The notes under the pieces: generated by a model
The model's database searches: none
The model's input: the letters and a program-made list of their open reading frames with translations, nothing else
Told to the model about the DNA's origin: nothing
Shown: piece after piece, positions 10,510-20,556 of the stretch
Layout of the letters: each line of letters starts with the position of its first letter
Numbering within the stretch: the first letter of the stretch is position 1
Source of the DNA: Bathynomus jamesi
Taxonomy: Eukaryota > Arthropoda > Malacostraca > Isopoda > Cirolanidae
Direction: 5' to 3'
Length of the DNA stretch: 64,000 bases
NCBI GenBank assembly: GCA_023014485.1
Contig: JAJOZX010009038.1
Span: forward strand, 105,239 to 169,238
Translations under genes and position numbers: made by a program

Positions 10510-11875
10510 AGGGGTTCCAAAAAACTTTAGCCCCCCCATTTGCAGCTTACATGTTTACTTATATCGAAATAGTTTTTAGTGATTATAAAAATATATAAAA
10601 TTCTTTATTTATTGCAGGTATTAAAATTACTGTAGCTGATAAAGTGATAATGTAATGGCTTCTCAATTAATTGGTGATTCGGAGAGGCAACGTGTGATAG
10701 ATCGCATACGAGCAATAACATTTTGGGAAACTCGTGATGCTGGAGCCACCTTTATAACACGTTCATGGGTTGCTAAAAAGTTGCGAAGAAGTGAGGACTT
10801 CATCAAAAGAAATTGGAATAAAACTTTGGATGAATGTGAAATGGATACAACCAAATCTGGGCGCCCAAATTTGCCACTCTCTCAGGAAACAAAGGACATC
10901 ATTGAAAGCGGTACGCGTAAGCGGAAAAACAGCTTTGCTAAACTTACTAGAGACATCGAAGTGTTGTGAGGAAAGATCGTTGGTGAGATCATTCGACTGT
11001 ACCGTCATAGGCAAGTTTTAAAGCCTGGGCATGAACTTCCAAAGCCAAGAAAAACTCAACTTAACATCGATGACAGAATGTGGTTTACCCATTATCTTGA
11101 AGATTGGGATGTGGATGATTTCATGCATTTAGCTGTCTCCGATGAATTTTTTGTTTACGTAACACGTCGGCCTACCTACCAAAATGATCGAGTGTGGGCC
11201 ACAACACCAGATGAAATCGATGACAATGAACATTATCGTAATTATTAAAAAGTCCAGACTGTGTTGGTGTGTTTGTTTTGTTCACTGCAAAGAAGCTCAT
11301 GTGGGTGCTGAAGCCAAATGGTCAGAGTTGGGATGGACAGTATTTTCGTGATATTATTCTATCCCAGCATGTCATTCCTTTTCTAAGAAACCCAAACAAT
11401 GTTATGGATGTCGATCAGGTCACACTTCTGCACGATAAGGCCCCCTGCTTTAAGGCATTAGCCATTCAACAGTTGTTGCGGAACCATGAGATCGATTTCT
11501 TTGGAAATGAAGAATGGCCAGGAAATTCTCCTGACCTGTACGTCTGTGAACTCATTGGATCAGTTATAAAGGACAAGGTTGAATGTCTCCTGTTTCAAGA
11601 ACCTGCAGCAAATTGATTTTCGAAGGATACAATGACACAACACATTGAAACTGTTTTAGCAAATTTACGTAACGATCAAGATCTATTCACGTCACTTTTG
11701 GCAAGCTACCCAAAGCGAATTCATGCTGTCTTGGAAGCCAATGGCGGGAACACCAAGTTTTAATTGTTTCTCATTAAATGCAGGATTAAATTCTCTTTTG
11801 TAAGGTATGTTTAGTTTTACTGTACCTCTAATGGTTTAGGCCATGGGCGGGGGGCTAAGGTTTATTGGAGCCCCG
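10510..11875 (+). mobile_element. Tc1/mariner-superfamily element, second type
   Basis: The ends AGGGGTTCCAAAAAACTTTA and the complement at 11842-11875 form imperfect inverted repeats of about 28 bp rich in a CCCCCC run. TA flanks both sides (10508-10509, 11876-11877). It is unrelated in terminal sequence to the element at 8983-10117. Confidence 0.85.
10655..11763 (+). pseudogene. Tc1/mariner-like transposase, divergent, broken
   Basis: ATG 10655 opens a 104-codon frame with an N-terminal helix-turn-helix region (WVAKKLRRSEDFIKRNWNK) and a GRP-type linker (KSGRPNLPLS). After a stop near 10967 the protein continues: KPRKTQLNIDDRMWF, VSDEFFVYV (first Asp, near 11140), a long frame from 11269 with LLHDKAPCFKA (second Asp, near 11430), and GNSPDLYVCE (third Asp) near 11525. 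It ends in ANGGNTKF at 11763 after another stop near 11614. At least three stops or shifts break it. The D-D-D order supports the superfamily; HDKAPC and SPDLYVCE instead of the usual DNAPxH and SPDLNPIE suggest a little-described branch. DNA transposition is inferred. Confidence 0.75.
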
Positions 11876-11877
11876 TA

Positions 11878-12340
11878 TATACCAAATGGCTGGTTACACC
11901 TTTTAAGCCGACTGACGGATTTCTAAGCCAACTGTCAAGAATATCTGAATAACGCAATCAGGAAAATGAAAAGTAACTTAGTACACATACACCTGCCTTC
12001 TGAGTCAGAATAAGCCAACTGGCGGATTTCGAGTTCTAAGCCAAGTGATGCTACCTGAGCTCTCATTAAGCTTCTGCATCTCGCAGAAGCTGGATGGTCT
12101 CTTCCTCTCTCCTCCTCTCTCTCTCTCTCTCTCTCTTAGGTTGGGTATACCCCTTTGGGGGTGAGGCCGTCCCGTCCCACCTCCTCCCCCAAAGAGGTTA
12201 GGTGGACTCCCCCAGCTTGCTGGGGGAATTCTCCCCTTTTTATTGGCACCCTGGGGGTTGGCACTGGGGGAGGGGGGTTGGCGCCTTGCAACAAGGGGGT
12301 GGGTGGGTGGCACTAGCACTCATTTGATCAACATTGCAAT
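11878..12340. repeat. Low-complexity spacer with CT microsatellite and G/C blocks
   Basis: No gene is seen. Imperfect short repeats (taagcc.actg.cggattt) occur at 11907-12035. A CT tract spans about 12113-12136, followed by a C- and G-rich block with palindromic pieces (CCCCCAGCTTGCTGGGGG near 12210). The same order, CT tract then taggttggg, recurs at 18360-18430, so this is a dispersed repeat with an internal microsatellite. Confidence 0.6.
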
Positions 12341-12353
12341 TGCTCTGCACTCT

Positions 12354-12600
12354 AACCTTTTGCGGCCATACTACTTACAAGGGCCACTTTCTGAAGTTCG
12401 AGAATTAACCAATAAGACAAAATCTCCTGATAACTTTGACCAGTCACACTCGTATCGAAAAAATATGGACCAACAGTCAGTCCACAGGTTACACCAGCCC
12501 ACATCATAACATGGGGAGGGTGTTGTGCTATTTCTTGAAAGAAATGGAGGTTTTCTTTCGCCCAGAAATAAACATTCCGAGACCTCATATTAAGAATTTA
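12354..12600 (-). pseudogene. transposase scrap, Tc1/mariner-type catalytic core piece
   Basis: About 70 codons read as a piece between the first and second catalytic Asp of a mariner/Tc1-like transposase: VYFWAKENLHFFQ, HPPHVMMWAGVT, GPYFFDTSVTGQSY. MMWAGVT corresponds to VMVWCGIW in the element at 8983, and GPYFFDTSVTG to GPLFFDEHVTG there, so it is a relative of that family but not a copy. No catalytic Asp, no TIR and no start are present. It is a relic. Confidence 0.7.
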
Positions 12601-13015
12601 GAGGGGGATATTAATATAAAATTAGCACTAAGTGGCTTAATTTATGCATTTGAATGCGCTGAATCCAAATATACTAACGAAAATTCTCTATTCAGCCATT
12701 AACCCTCCCGTGGACATGGGGTCTGAAGTTTGAGTTTCCTTGTTTATTTGAAAAATTATGTTCTTGTGGAGTTTCCCGGCAAATGATAGGCACAACATAA
12801 TTTAAAAGTTGGTTAATCTAGTGAATCACAACATTTCGACCTCACAGATTCAGAATAAAGCATCATATCTGACATTTCGTGACCTATTTTACTTTCAGAT
12901 GCCATACATTTGACCCTATTTAGCATAAAATAAGAAATTTGTAATTTTTCCCGTTCACTAACACATCTTTTCTTTTTGCAGTGAAATGAATTGAATTTGA
13001 ATTGAATTTTGTGCC
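12601..13015. other. spacer, no gene recognised
   Basis: Nothing coding is supported here. A TTAACCCTCCCG at 12699 resembles a piggyBac-type left end, but no matching right end was found. Just before 13016, TTTTCTTTTTGCAG (12968-12981) is a good 3' splice acceptor for the downstream gene. Confidence 0.4.
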
Positions 13016-15788
13016 ATGGCATCATACTTGCGTTATACAAGAGGAATTGGTGATGTGTCGTATGTGGACACTATGTGCCTTAGCTTTCCGCCTGGAACAC
13101 TACCGGTGGAAAACCGTATTACTGAGACGATGATGGCACTCCTCCGCCCTGAACAAGCTGGAGCTCAGTAACGGTATGTATGAGCCTATCTTATCTATCA
13201 TCTTTCATATTATAATGTTCCAGTTTATGAATATTTGAGATTTAATAGTCAGGCATTTCCTCAGATTTTTTACTTCCTTCACAGATCGAGGGAGGATGCC
13301 GCAAGGATAACAGCCGCCATCCTTATTGAACAGTGGGAGTTCTGCAACATCTACACAGCCTCCAAAGTGACGAATCATCAAGCTATACAAGCACTTTCAG
13401 GAGATTTTGCGCTGGAAGAAAACAAAAACCGCATCACAGACTTTGAGTGCAAAAATTTCCTCATTTAACGACGATTGATCCAAATTATTTGACATTTTCA
13501 TCACTGACAACGAGAAAAAAGCAAAACAAGAAGAAAGTAGCAGCGTTAAAATGAACAAAACTGAATTGTTGTTCTACGAAGACCAAAAGGTGAACGAAGA
13601 AGGAAAAAGAAAAATATTTCGTGAACCATTTGAAGACAAGGTGTGGTTGAAGACTCAAAAACTGATAAAGGAAAACAGACTGCGTTTACAACGCCAGAAG
13701 CAGGACAATGAAGAGGCGCATTGTAGCCAACAAGCGAGAGAAGAAGATATTTTATAGGTAATTGGGGCTGATGACATTTTATATAAGGCGCTGCACAGTG
13801 AGGAAGAAGAATGCTCCTGTTCTAGGTCGGAAGATAGAAATGGTAAGAAAAGAAGGAAATTCAACCCTCGCACCGACAAAAATGATGACATGCCAGCAAA
13901 GTTTCGACATATCAGATTGAGTGAGAGGAAAATTCGTCCAGAAGTTTATGAAACAATGGAGAAGCTTATATCATCGTACCACAGGACTAAGAGACAAGCT
14001 GCAGGCGCTATAGTTGAAGTTTCAAACAATATGTTTGGCAGAAACGTTAAAATTCATGAAGAGGATAAAGATATTGAGCTTGACACAGTGCCAATAGAGA
14101 GCAACATGCGTAAGGCTGGGAATGCCGTTGAAGCATTCACAACAGCACAGATTACTCACGAAGTAATGGATACTAACAGCGAAATTTCCATAGTGTAAAT
14201 GATGGATCCAAAAAACGTGGTACTGATAACTTTCTATTTCAGGGCATAACCATCAATGGCAAGCATCGAGCGCTGCCGACTCTGGATGTGGACACAGAAA
14301 CCAGGCAAAATCTGGCACACTTGAAGGTAGCAACATTTCAAATGCTAGAGGCGGCGAGTGGAATCCCAGCCAAGACTCTTTATTCACGCATAGGCTTTGA
14401 TTTGACAGCTTAAACGTCCCACAGTTTGAAGTTTAAAGAACTTGTTTGTAATATTTTGGATTTTGATGGTCAATATCCCAAGTTTCACTTGTTCTGCAGT
14501 GTGCATCCTTCTCTGATGTTCATGAGGGTGCTTGTAAAGTTTTGCCTATTCTTGAACAAGAAATAGGGCAGAATAAAAACTGTGCAGCATTCTTGGTCGA
14601 CTCTACTAACAGAAAGAACAGTGCAACAGAGCAATTGATTGACTGCTTTGCGAGAATCGTGAATCATGACTTTAATCACAAGCCATGGAACTACGCATGC
14701 GAATTCGATGAAGCAGTACACCCAAGAATCAGGGCCCTTCACTGAAGGACGAGCGGTTTGATCGACTCACAAGCTGTGCAGCAACGACACTGCACCACTC
14801 CGAAGATGGAAGACAATTCCTTGCAGAGATGAGTCACGTCACCAACCAGTTGATCAGTATATGCTTATCATTTCAGGATATCGCATTTTTTCCCATGCTT
14901 CTCTGTGCTGGTGCCCTCATTGGCATTCACCTGATAAACCCTCTCATTAGACTGACGACGTCCATCTCGACAACATATGGTGAGCTGGTTCCTGCATTTA
15001 AAATTCTGTATGAAGAGCTCAGAGAAACACCAGCTGAGTCTCTCCTGTCCGTGGATACGCCCCCTTTCAATTTCATCAGTGATCTAACCTTCCAAGAGAG
15101 CCTATAAAAGCCTGAGGTTGTGCAGTCCATACGTGAATATAGTGAACTGCGCAAGGGTCAGCTGATCCGGCTAATGAAGTCCCTGCTGAAGATGTTGGCG
15201 GACGATTTTTTGAGCACCAAAAAGGCCACATTTTTGGATCTAGTGAGCTTGAAGGCCAAACAGAGCAGTACCGAGTTGACCTGCTCCCCCCAGAAAAGCT
15301 TCAGCATGTCCCTGTTCATAATCTCTGTGGGTTTTGTGAACTATGAACTCTCGGTTCGTGGCATTGGGCAGCTTGCGGCAGCATCATCTGTGCTAGTGAA
15401 GCGACAAAGTGCTGACCTGATATATCAGACAGAACCAGGCACATTCAATAAGTACCGAACGACAGAAGCTGAACTAAAAAAAATGAGGCTGTCATAGGAT
15501 GAAAAACAAAAAGCTCTGAAGAGGGATAGACTAAGCGAGAAAGAAATTGCTAATGTGTCCATTCTCCTTCACAGAGAATACATCTGTGAGAAGAAGAAAG
15601 TGGACAGACTGTACACAGAGGTTAGATGCGGGGAACATACATCGCTCGTGTATCCAAAAGCATCAGAGTTTTTTCGTCTGAGGAGGGACAGGAAGATGCT
15701 GATTTCATCAGAATATGCGAGAAACATAAAAACCTACATGACTCGTTTCAAAATGGGTGAGAGAGCCAATGTGGACGACTTCGAATGA
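13016..15788 (+). pseudogene. uncharacterised multicopy protein family, decayed, with intron
   Basis: ATG 13016 starts MASYLRYTRGIGDVSYVDTM, 51 sense codons followed by TAA. A donor ACG/GTATGT at 13174 and an acceptor TTACTTCCTTCACAG ending at 13284 define a 111-bp intron that joins the frame exactly to SREDAARITAAILIEQWEF. Further pieces follow at 13551-14198 (one TAG at 13755), 14240-14410, 14540-14745, 14829-15497 and 15500-15788. They include NHDFNHKPWNYACEFDE, VGFVNYELSVRGIGQLAAAS, and DRLYTEVRCGEH. From memory this protein of about 800 residues recurs in many copies in fish and invertebrate genomes without a described function; I did not search. It has no signal peptide or obvious membrane segment, and is rich in lysine and glutamate. 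AATAAA occurs at 15861. About ten stops or shifts make it inactive. Copy number suggests a transposon-borne gene, but I see no TIRs. Confidence 0.6.
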
Positions 15789-15965
15789 GCAATCAGCAAG
15801 ACGTTCGGATAAAGTCGATTCTGTGGGCACAGGGATGCTTTATTTGCTATTTTTTATTGGAATAAAAACATTATCAGATATTGTTTGTACATAAAAAGGT
15901 ACATTATTACGCTTTTTAAGCTAATGGTTATTCTAGGTCATGCTGAAAGTCACAGCTGGAGATAT

Positions 15966-17397
15966 TTATTTAGAGCCAGTCGCTTTGTTATTTTTCATCC
16001 TATTCAGAGCACGACTCACTTCCATCCTCCCCACTTGTTCTGTCATAACTACATTTGGTAATCCATCCTCATAGAAAGATCTTGGGTTTTCTTTATTTAA
16101 TAATTCCTCAAAATATTCCTTCCATCTATCCTTTATCTCTTCATCTCTTTGCAGCACCGCCCCCTCCCTTCCCTTAATTTGTTTTACCTGTGTAAAGTCT
16201 TTTGTCGCTCTATTTCTGCTCTTAGCCAATCTGTATATCTTTTGTCCTTCACGATCCTCTAAATCCTCATACATCTGCCGATATGCCTCCGCCTTTGCTC
16301 TCGCCACTGCTCTCTTTGCCTGTTTCTTTGCTTCTTTATATACCACCTTACACTCTTCACTCCTCGATTCTTCCCATAACTTCTTAGTTTCTCTCTTACT
16401 TCGTAGTGCTCTTTGGATCTCATCACTCCACCACCATCCTTCCTTATCTTCCCACACTTTACGATGTTTCCCCCAATATGTCTCTACCTGCCGTTCTCAT
16501 GACATTCGCATTATGTACCCACCAATCCTGTACATTCTGTTCATCAATATGGATTTCACTCAACACTCTCTCTCTAAATTCCCGTTTCTTCCCCTCCTCT
16601 CTCAGTTTGTACCACCTAATTCTCCTCACTGTTGTTCCTCGGGTCTTTCTTCTCTTTTCAACATACATCACATCCATGACTACCAACCGGTGTTGTGGCG
16701 TCACATGGTCTCCTGGAATAACTTTGCAGTCCCTCACCTCGGCCAATTGCGCCCTCCTATACAGTATGAAATCAATTTGCGATGTTCTGCCTCCACTCTT
16801 GTACGTAATAACATGCTCCTCCCTCTTTCTGAAAAACGTATTTACAATCGCTAGATCAAACGATACAGCCATATCCAACACTCTCTCACCGTCCACGTTT
16901 GCCTCTCCATAGCAATGACCACCGTGCACTCTGACCACTCCATCGTTATGATCACCAACGTGTCCATTCATATCCCCGCCCAACACCACTCGTTCGTCCT
17001 CGGCAATACTCTCCATTTCTTCCTCCAATAACCTCCAGAATGTTTCCTTAACGTCGTCCGGATATCCACTTTGGGGTCCGTATGCAATGATTATATTGAG
17101 TACATGTTCCCCATAATTCATTCTCAAAGTCACCAGTCTATCTCCTCTTCGCTTTACTTCCACTATCCTATCCTTCAATTCCTTCGCCAATACAATACCC
17201 ACACCATTCCTTCCCTCAACCGACGCCCCACTGTAGAACAATTTATATCCCTCACTGAGTTCTCTTGCTTTGTTCCCCTTCCAGCGTGTTTCTTGTACAC
17301 ACAACACCCCAACTCTCCTCTTCTTCATCAACTCCACAATCTCTCTTCCTCTGCCAGTCATGCTTCCAACATTCAGCGTCGCAATTCTCAGGTCCAT
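15966..17397 (-). pseudogene. RTE-like non-LTR retrotransposon, endonuclease half only
   Basis: From ATG 17397 the frame gives an APE-type endonuclease with its usual landmarks. These are LRIATLNVGSM (Asn), CVQETRW (Glu), IIAYGPQSG (Tyr), GGDMNGHVG (Asp and Asn), SQIDFILY (Asp) and a terminal GDHVTPQHRLV (Asp-His). A linker follows, with a single-base shift near 16458. The second frame has WWWSDEIQRALRSK and a basic helical stretch, then RMKNNKATGS at about 15970, the point where RTE elements enter the reverse transcriptase domain. The reverse transcriptase is missing. Craniofacial development protein 2 of ruminants derives from this type. Non-LTR elements usually lose their 5' side; here the 5' side survives and the 3' side is lost, so a later deletion or recombination removed it. 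Confidence 0.85.
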
Positions 17398-17407
17398 CGT
17401 TTGTATA

Positions 17408-17781
17408 AGGGGTGTTTCAAAAGTCTTTACCCTTTTTTTCCCCAAGGACCCTAAGGTGACCATACGTTCAACACCCGAGTGAACATAACTGTCAGAGCGT
17501 GCAGAGTGTGCACACATTTCGAGGAGCAGTTGGATGCGATCCCGGATGTCGAAGATCGAAATTCTCGTGAGACACTTGTTCGAGTATTTTCAGCGGTCCT
17601 TGAATCGATGCAAAAGACACTCAATTGTTCCGCAATCTGCTCAAATCTTTCCAAACGCGTTTGGATAAGATGCACCAAGTTGGCGAAAAATCAATAAACA
17701 TTTTATAAAGGTTTGTGTTGAATGTATGGTCACCTTAGGGTCCTTGGGGAAAAAAAGGGTAAAGACTTTTGAAACACCCTT
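17408..17781. mobile_element. foldback MITE, ~70-bp TIRs, TA-flanked
   Basis: GGGGTGTTTCAAAAGTCTTT through a T-run and CCAAGGACCCTAAGGTGACC at the left is repeated in complement at the right, ending GAAACACCCTT. The inverted repeats are about 65-70 bp. TA lies on both sides (17406-17407, 17782-17783). It is inserted about 10 bp upstream of the RTE start codon. Internal sequence has no supported gene. Confidence 0.88.
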
Positions 17782-17783
17782 TA

Positions 17784-17890
17784 GAATGAACTACTCTATA
17801 TTTTTTTTCTATATATTTCGTGAGATTGATTCCAATAATTCGACTAAATAAACAGAATGATGTAATGGTGTTTTACTTAATTCGGTTTAA
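17784..17890. repeat. dispersed repeat fragment, sister of 10118-10216
   Basis: It aligns with 8966-8980 plus 10118-10210 and lacks the transposon that splits the other copy, so it shows that transposon's empty site. Sequence landmarks are taaataaacagaatgatgt and aatggtgttttacttaatt. Confidence 0.75.
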
Positions 17891-17989
17891 TTGTATTTAT
17901 TTTATTGTTAATATTGGGATTCGTTTAAATAATTAGTCCCCTTGCTGAACAAATTTAAGGAGAAAATCACTCTTGCCAGTAATAAATAA

Positions 17990-18297
17990 ACAAATATGTG
18001 GCAACTCAATTAAATAAATTAAAATAAATGGTGGTATCTGCCAACTCTCCTTATATAAATAAAAACAATAACTGGTAACTCATCTAAATAAAAATTAAAA
18101 TAAATGGGGTAGTCTTGCAACTCACCCTAATAAGGTACACATGAACATAATTAAAATAAAAAACAATAATTGACAACTCATCTAAATAAAAATTAAATTA
18201 AATGGTGGTGTATGCCAACTCTCCTTAAATAAATAAAAACAACTGGTAACTCATCTAAATAAAAATTAAAATAAATATGGGTATCTAGCAACTCACA
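17990..18297. repeat. AT-rich tandem repeat (~118-bp double unit)
   Basis: Units containing aactcatctaaataaaaatt and then caactctccttaaataaat recur about two and a half times, with insertions between them. The half-units are about 55-65 bp. Not coding. Confidence 0.7.
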
Positions 18298-18359
18298 ACC
18301 CTCTATATAACACCTGCTAGGCCCCCTCAACGCTCAGTTTGCGATGGACTCCGGTGGAA

Positions 18360-18570
18360 TAAAGATCTCTCTCTCTCTCTCTCTCTCCTCTTTCCTTCTT
18401 AGCTTAGGGCCTAGGTTGGGGTTTCCTTTTTGGGGTTGAGGACATCCCACCTTCTCCCCTAAAGACCCTCCTCCTTCTTCTTTCTCTCCCTCTCTTACGT
18501 TAAGGTTACCCCTTTGGGGGAAGTCATCCTCCCTTCCCCCCAAAGCTCCCTCCCCCCTTTCAAGCATTGA
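18360..18570. repeat. CT microsatellite and pyrimidine-rich block
   Basis: A CT tract at about 18367-18388 is followed by taggttggggttt and several pyrimidine-rich segments ending in cccctttgggg-type palindromes. It is the same repeat kind as at 12100-12240. Confidence 0.7.
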
Positions 18571-18578
18571 TTTGTTGT

Positions 18579-18687
18579 ATAACCCCTCCCCCTTCATTGC
18601 ATACCCCCTCACCTTCATTGCATAACCCCTCCCCCTTCATTGCATACCCCCTCCCCCTTCAGTGCATAACCCCTCCCCCTTCAGTGC
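18579..18687. repeat. 22-bp minisatellite, five units
   Basis: Five head-to-tail units of ataacccctcccccttcat plus tgc (21-22 bp) differ at one to three positions each. C-rich on the plus strand. Confidence 0.9.
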
Positions 18688-18765
18688 ATAATTTCTTGCA
18701 ACATTGCTCAACATTGCAAAATTGAATTTTAACATTGCCACATTCTGCACGCACACACCCCCATT

Positions 18766-19867
18766 ATGCAGTCATACTACTGGATTTTTCAGAGATTTTG
18801 GGATCCAGACTTCGTGCAAAAAATTTGCTTTCTCCAGGGACGTCATTTTTCTGGTACAGAAAATGAGAAAAAGAATTCATCAAATATTTTTCTCAAGAAA
18901 ATTCACTGGTATATTGCAACAATGTTTCGGAACTAATACTTAAGCTAGACGCTGCAGTCTGTGACCCAAATGAGTGGAGACTTTTCATTGATTCCCCCAA
19001 AAGAAGTCTAAAATGCGTCCTCCTTTACAAGGGTAACTTGTATGCATCCGTTCCTGTGGCTCATTCGGTTCACTTGAAGGAAACGTACGAAAATCTTGAG
19101 CTTCTTCTAGCTAATGTTAAATACAAAGAACACCATTGGTTACTTTGTGGAGATTTAAAAGTGATTTGTATGTTGTTAGGTCAACAACCAGGTTATACGA
19201 AGTTTCCATGTTTTTTGTGTGAATGGAATAGCCAAGCAAGAACTCAGTACTGGATAAAAAAGGAATTGCCACGCAGAGTCAACCTGACACCTGGTTCTAA
19301 AATACATTCAACGTGAAAGTTTGGTTGACAGGAAGAGAGTCCTTTTACCTCCGCTTCACATAAAATTGGGCTTGATGAAACAATTTGTTAAGGCCTTGTT
19401 CGAAGATGGAGATTATTTTAAGTATCTTTCGGAAGCAAAATTGAAAGAATGAAGTTTCGTTGTTCCCCAGATTAGAAAACTGGCTTTGGATGAACACTTT
19501 GAAAGAACAATGAACAATCTTGAAAAAGTAGCGTGAATTGCTTTTAAGGATGTTATCAGCAAATGTTTGGGGAACAACAAGGACTGAAATTACCAAAACA
19601 CTGTGAACAACATGCTAAATAAGTTCAAAGAGGTGGGTTGTAATATGAGTTTAAAATTACATTTCTTCACATTTGGATTACTTCCCTGAGAATCTCGGAG
19701 CACTCAGCGAAGAACAAGAAGAACGGTTTCACCAAGACATCAAAGAAATGGAGAAGAGATATCAGAGAAGGTGGGACATCAGCATGATGGCTGATTACTG
19801 CTGGATGTTGAAACGGGATACTCCAGAATTATTACATAAAAGAAAAGGAACAGTGCGTACATTCTAG
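18766..19867 (+). pseudogene. uncharacterised arthropod multicopy protein, decayed
   Basis: Several frames in sequence give QRFWDPDFVQKICFLQ, DPNEWRLFIDSPKRSLK, and a 92-codon frame from 19038 with ASVPVAHSVHLKETYENLE. The last also has HWLLCGDLKVICMLLGQQ and GYTKFPCFLCEWNSQAR. Later pieces are LVDRKRVLLPPLHIKLGLMK, a shortened hinge, then a frame from 19673 with FPENLGALSEEQEERFHQDI and RWDISMMADYCWMLKRD. I remember this protein (GDLKVxxMLLGQQ, YTKFPCFLCEW) as highly repeated in arthropod genomes and unannotated; that is recall, not a search. Conserved Cys-x2-Cys in FPCFLCEW may bind metal. AATAAA is at 19905. At least five stops or shifts make it a pseudogene. A transposon origin is likely from copy number only; no terminal repeats were seen. 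Confidence 0.6.
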
Positions 19868-20494
19868 ACTAAAAGGTATAGATCTCACAAGAAAACTCAG
19901 GACAAATAAAGATGAATATGTAATTGACGTTAATAGTCTTCTTTCTTTTTAAAGTTGTTTGCATTTGTAATTAGTATAACAAAGCGAAATAGGTACCTAA
20001 TGTAAATTGAAATGAATAATATTTATTTATGTTGTTTTTTTTCCCTTCGAGTTTGCAGAAAATCCTTACGTGATAGAAAAAATGGACACCTTATTCGAAA
20101 TGAGCGTAGTTGAATTACATAAAATCAGTTATTAGCAAGAAAACAACTCTTACAAAGCTTTCATTCGCATGCCTGTACTGTATAATCCATTCAAGAAGCT
20201 TAGGTTTTAGTAAAATATTTAATTGATATATATGCAGCAGTTTGATTTAATATTAAAAAAAATCCCTCATGCAGTCATCGCTCACAGCACTTTTTCCGAC
20301 TCATAAAAAATTCACATTTTCTTCCTGAAACAGAAAAATATGTGGTGGATAGTGTAATTCAGCGAAAAGCTTATTTTGTTCATTTGATCTTGTGTTGGAT
20401 TCGGGCAAAGTGCTAAAATCGGTAGTTTTTCCTTACAAATTTGTATGCTCCTCTCACAATCCTTTAATTTTTTTTTATTTTTATTTCTCCGTTT

Positions 20495-20540
<46 letters not shown>

Positions 20541-20556
20541 CCTTTTTTTTTTGTAA
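19868..20556. other. AT-rich spacer with TA microsatellite
   Basis: No gene is supported. A (TA)n tract spans about 20498-20537, directly before the next element. The rest is AT-rich non-repetitive sequence. Confidence 0.6.

Noticed and set aside
12699..12720. piggyBac end (TTAACCCT)
   Set aside because: Only one end was seen; no matching end and no piggyBac-type transposase are nearby.
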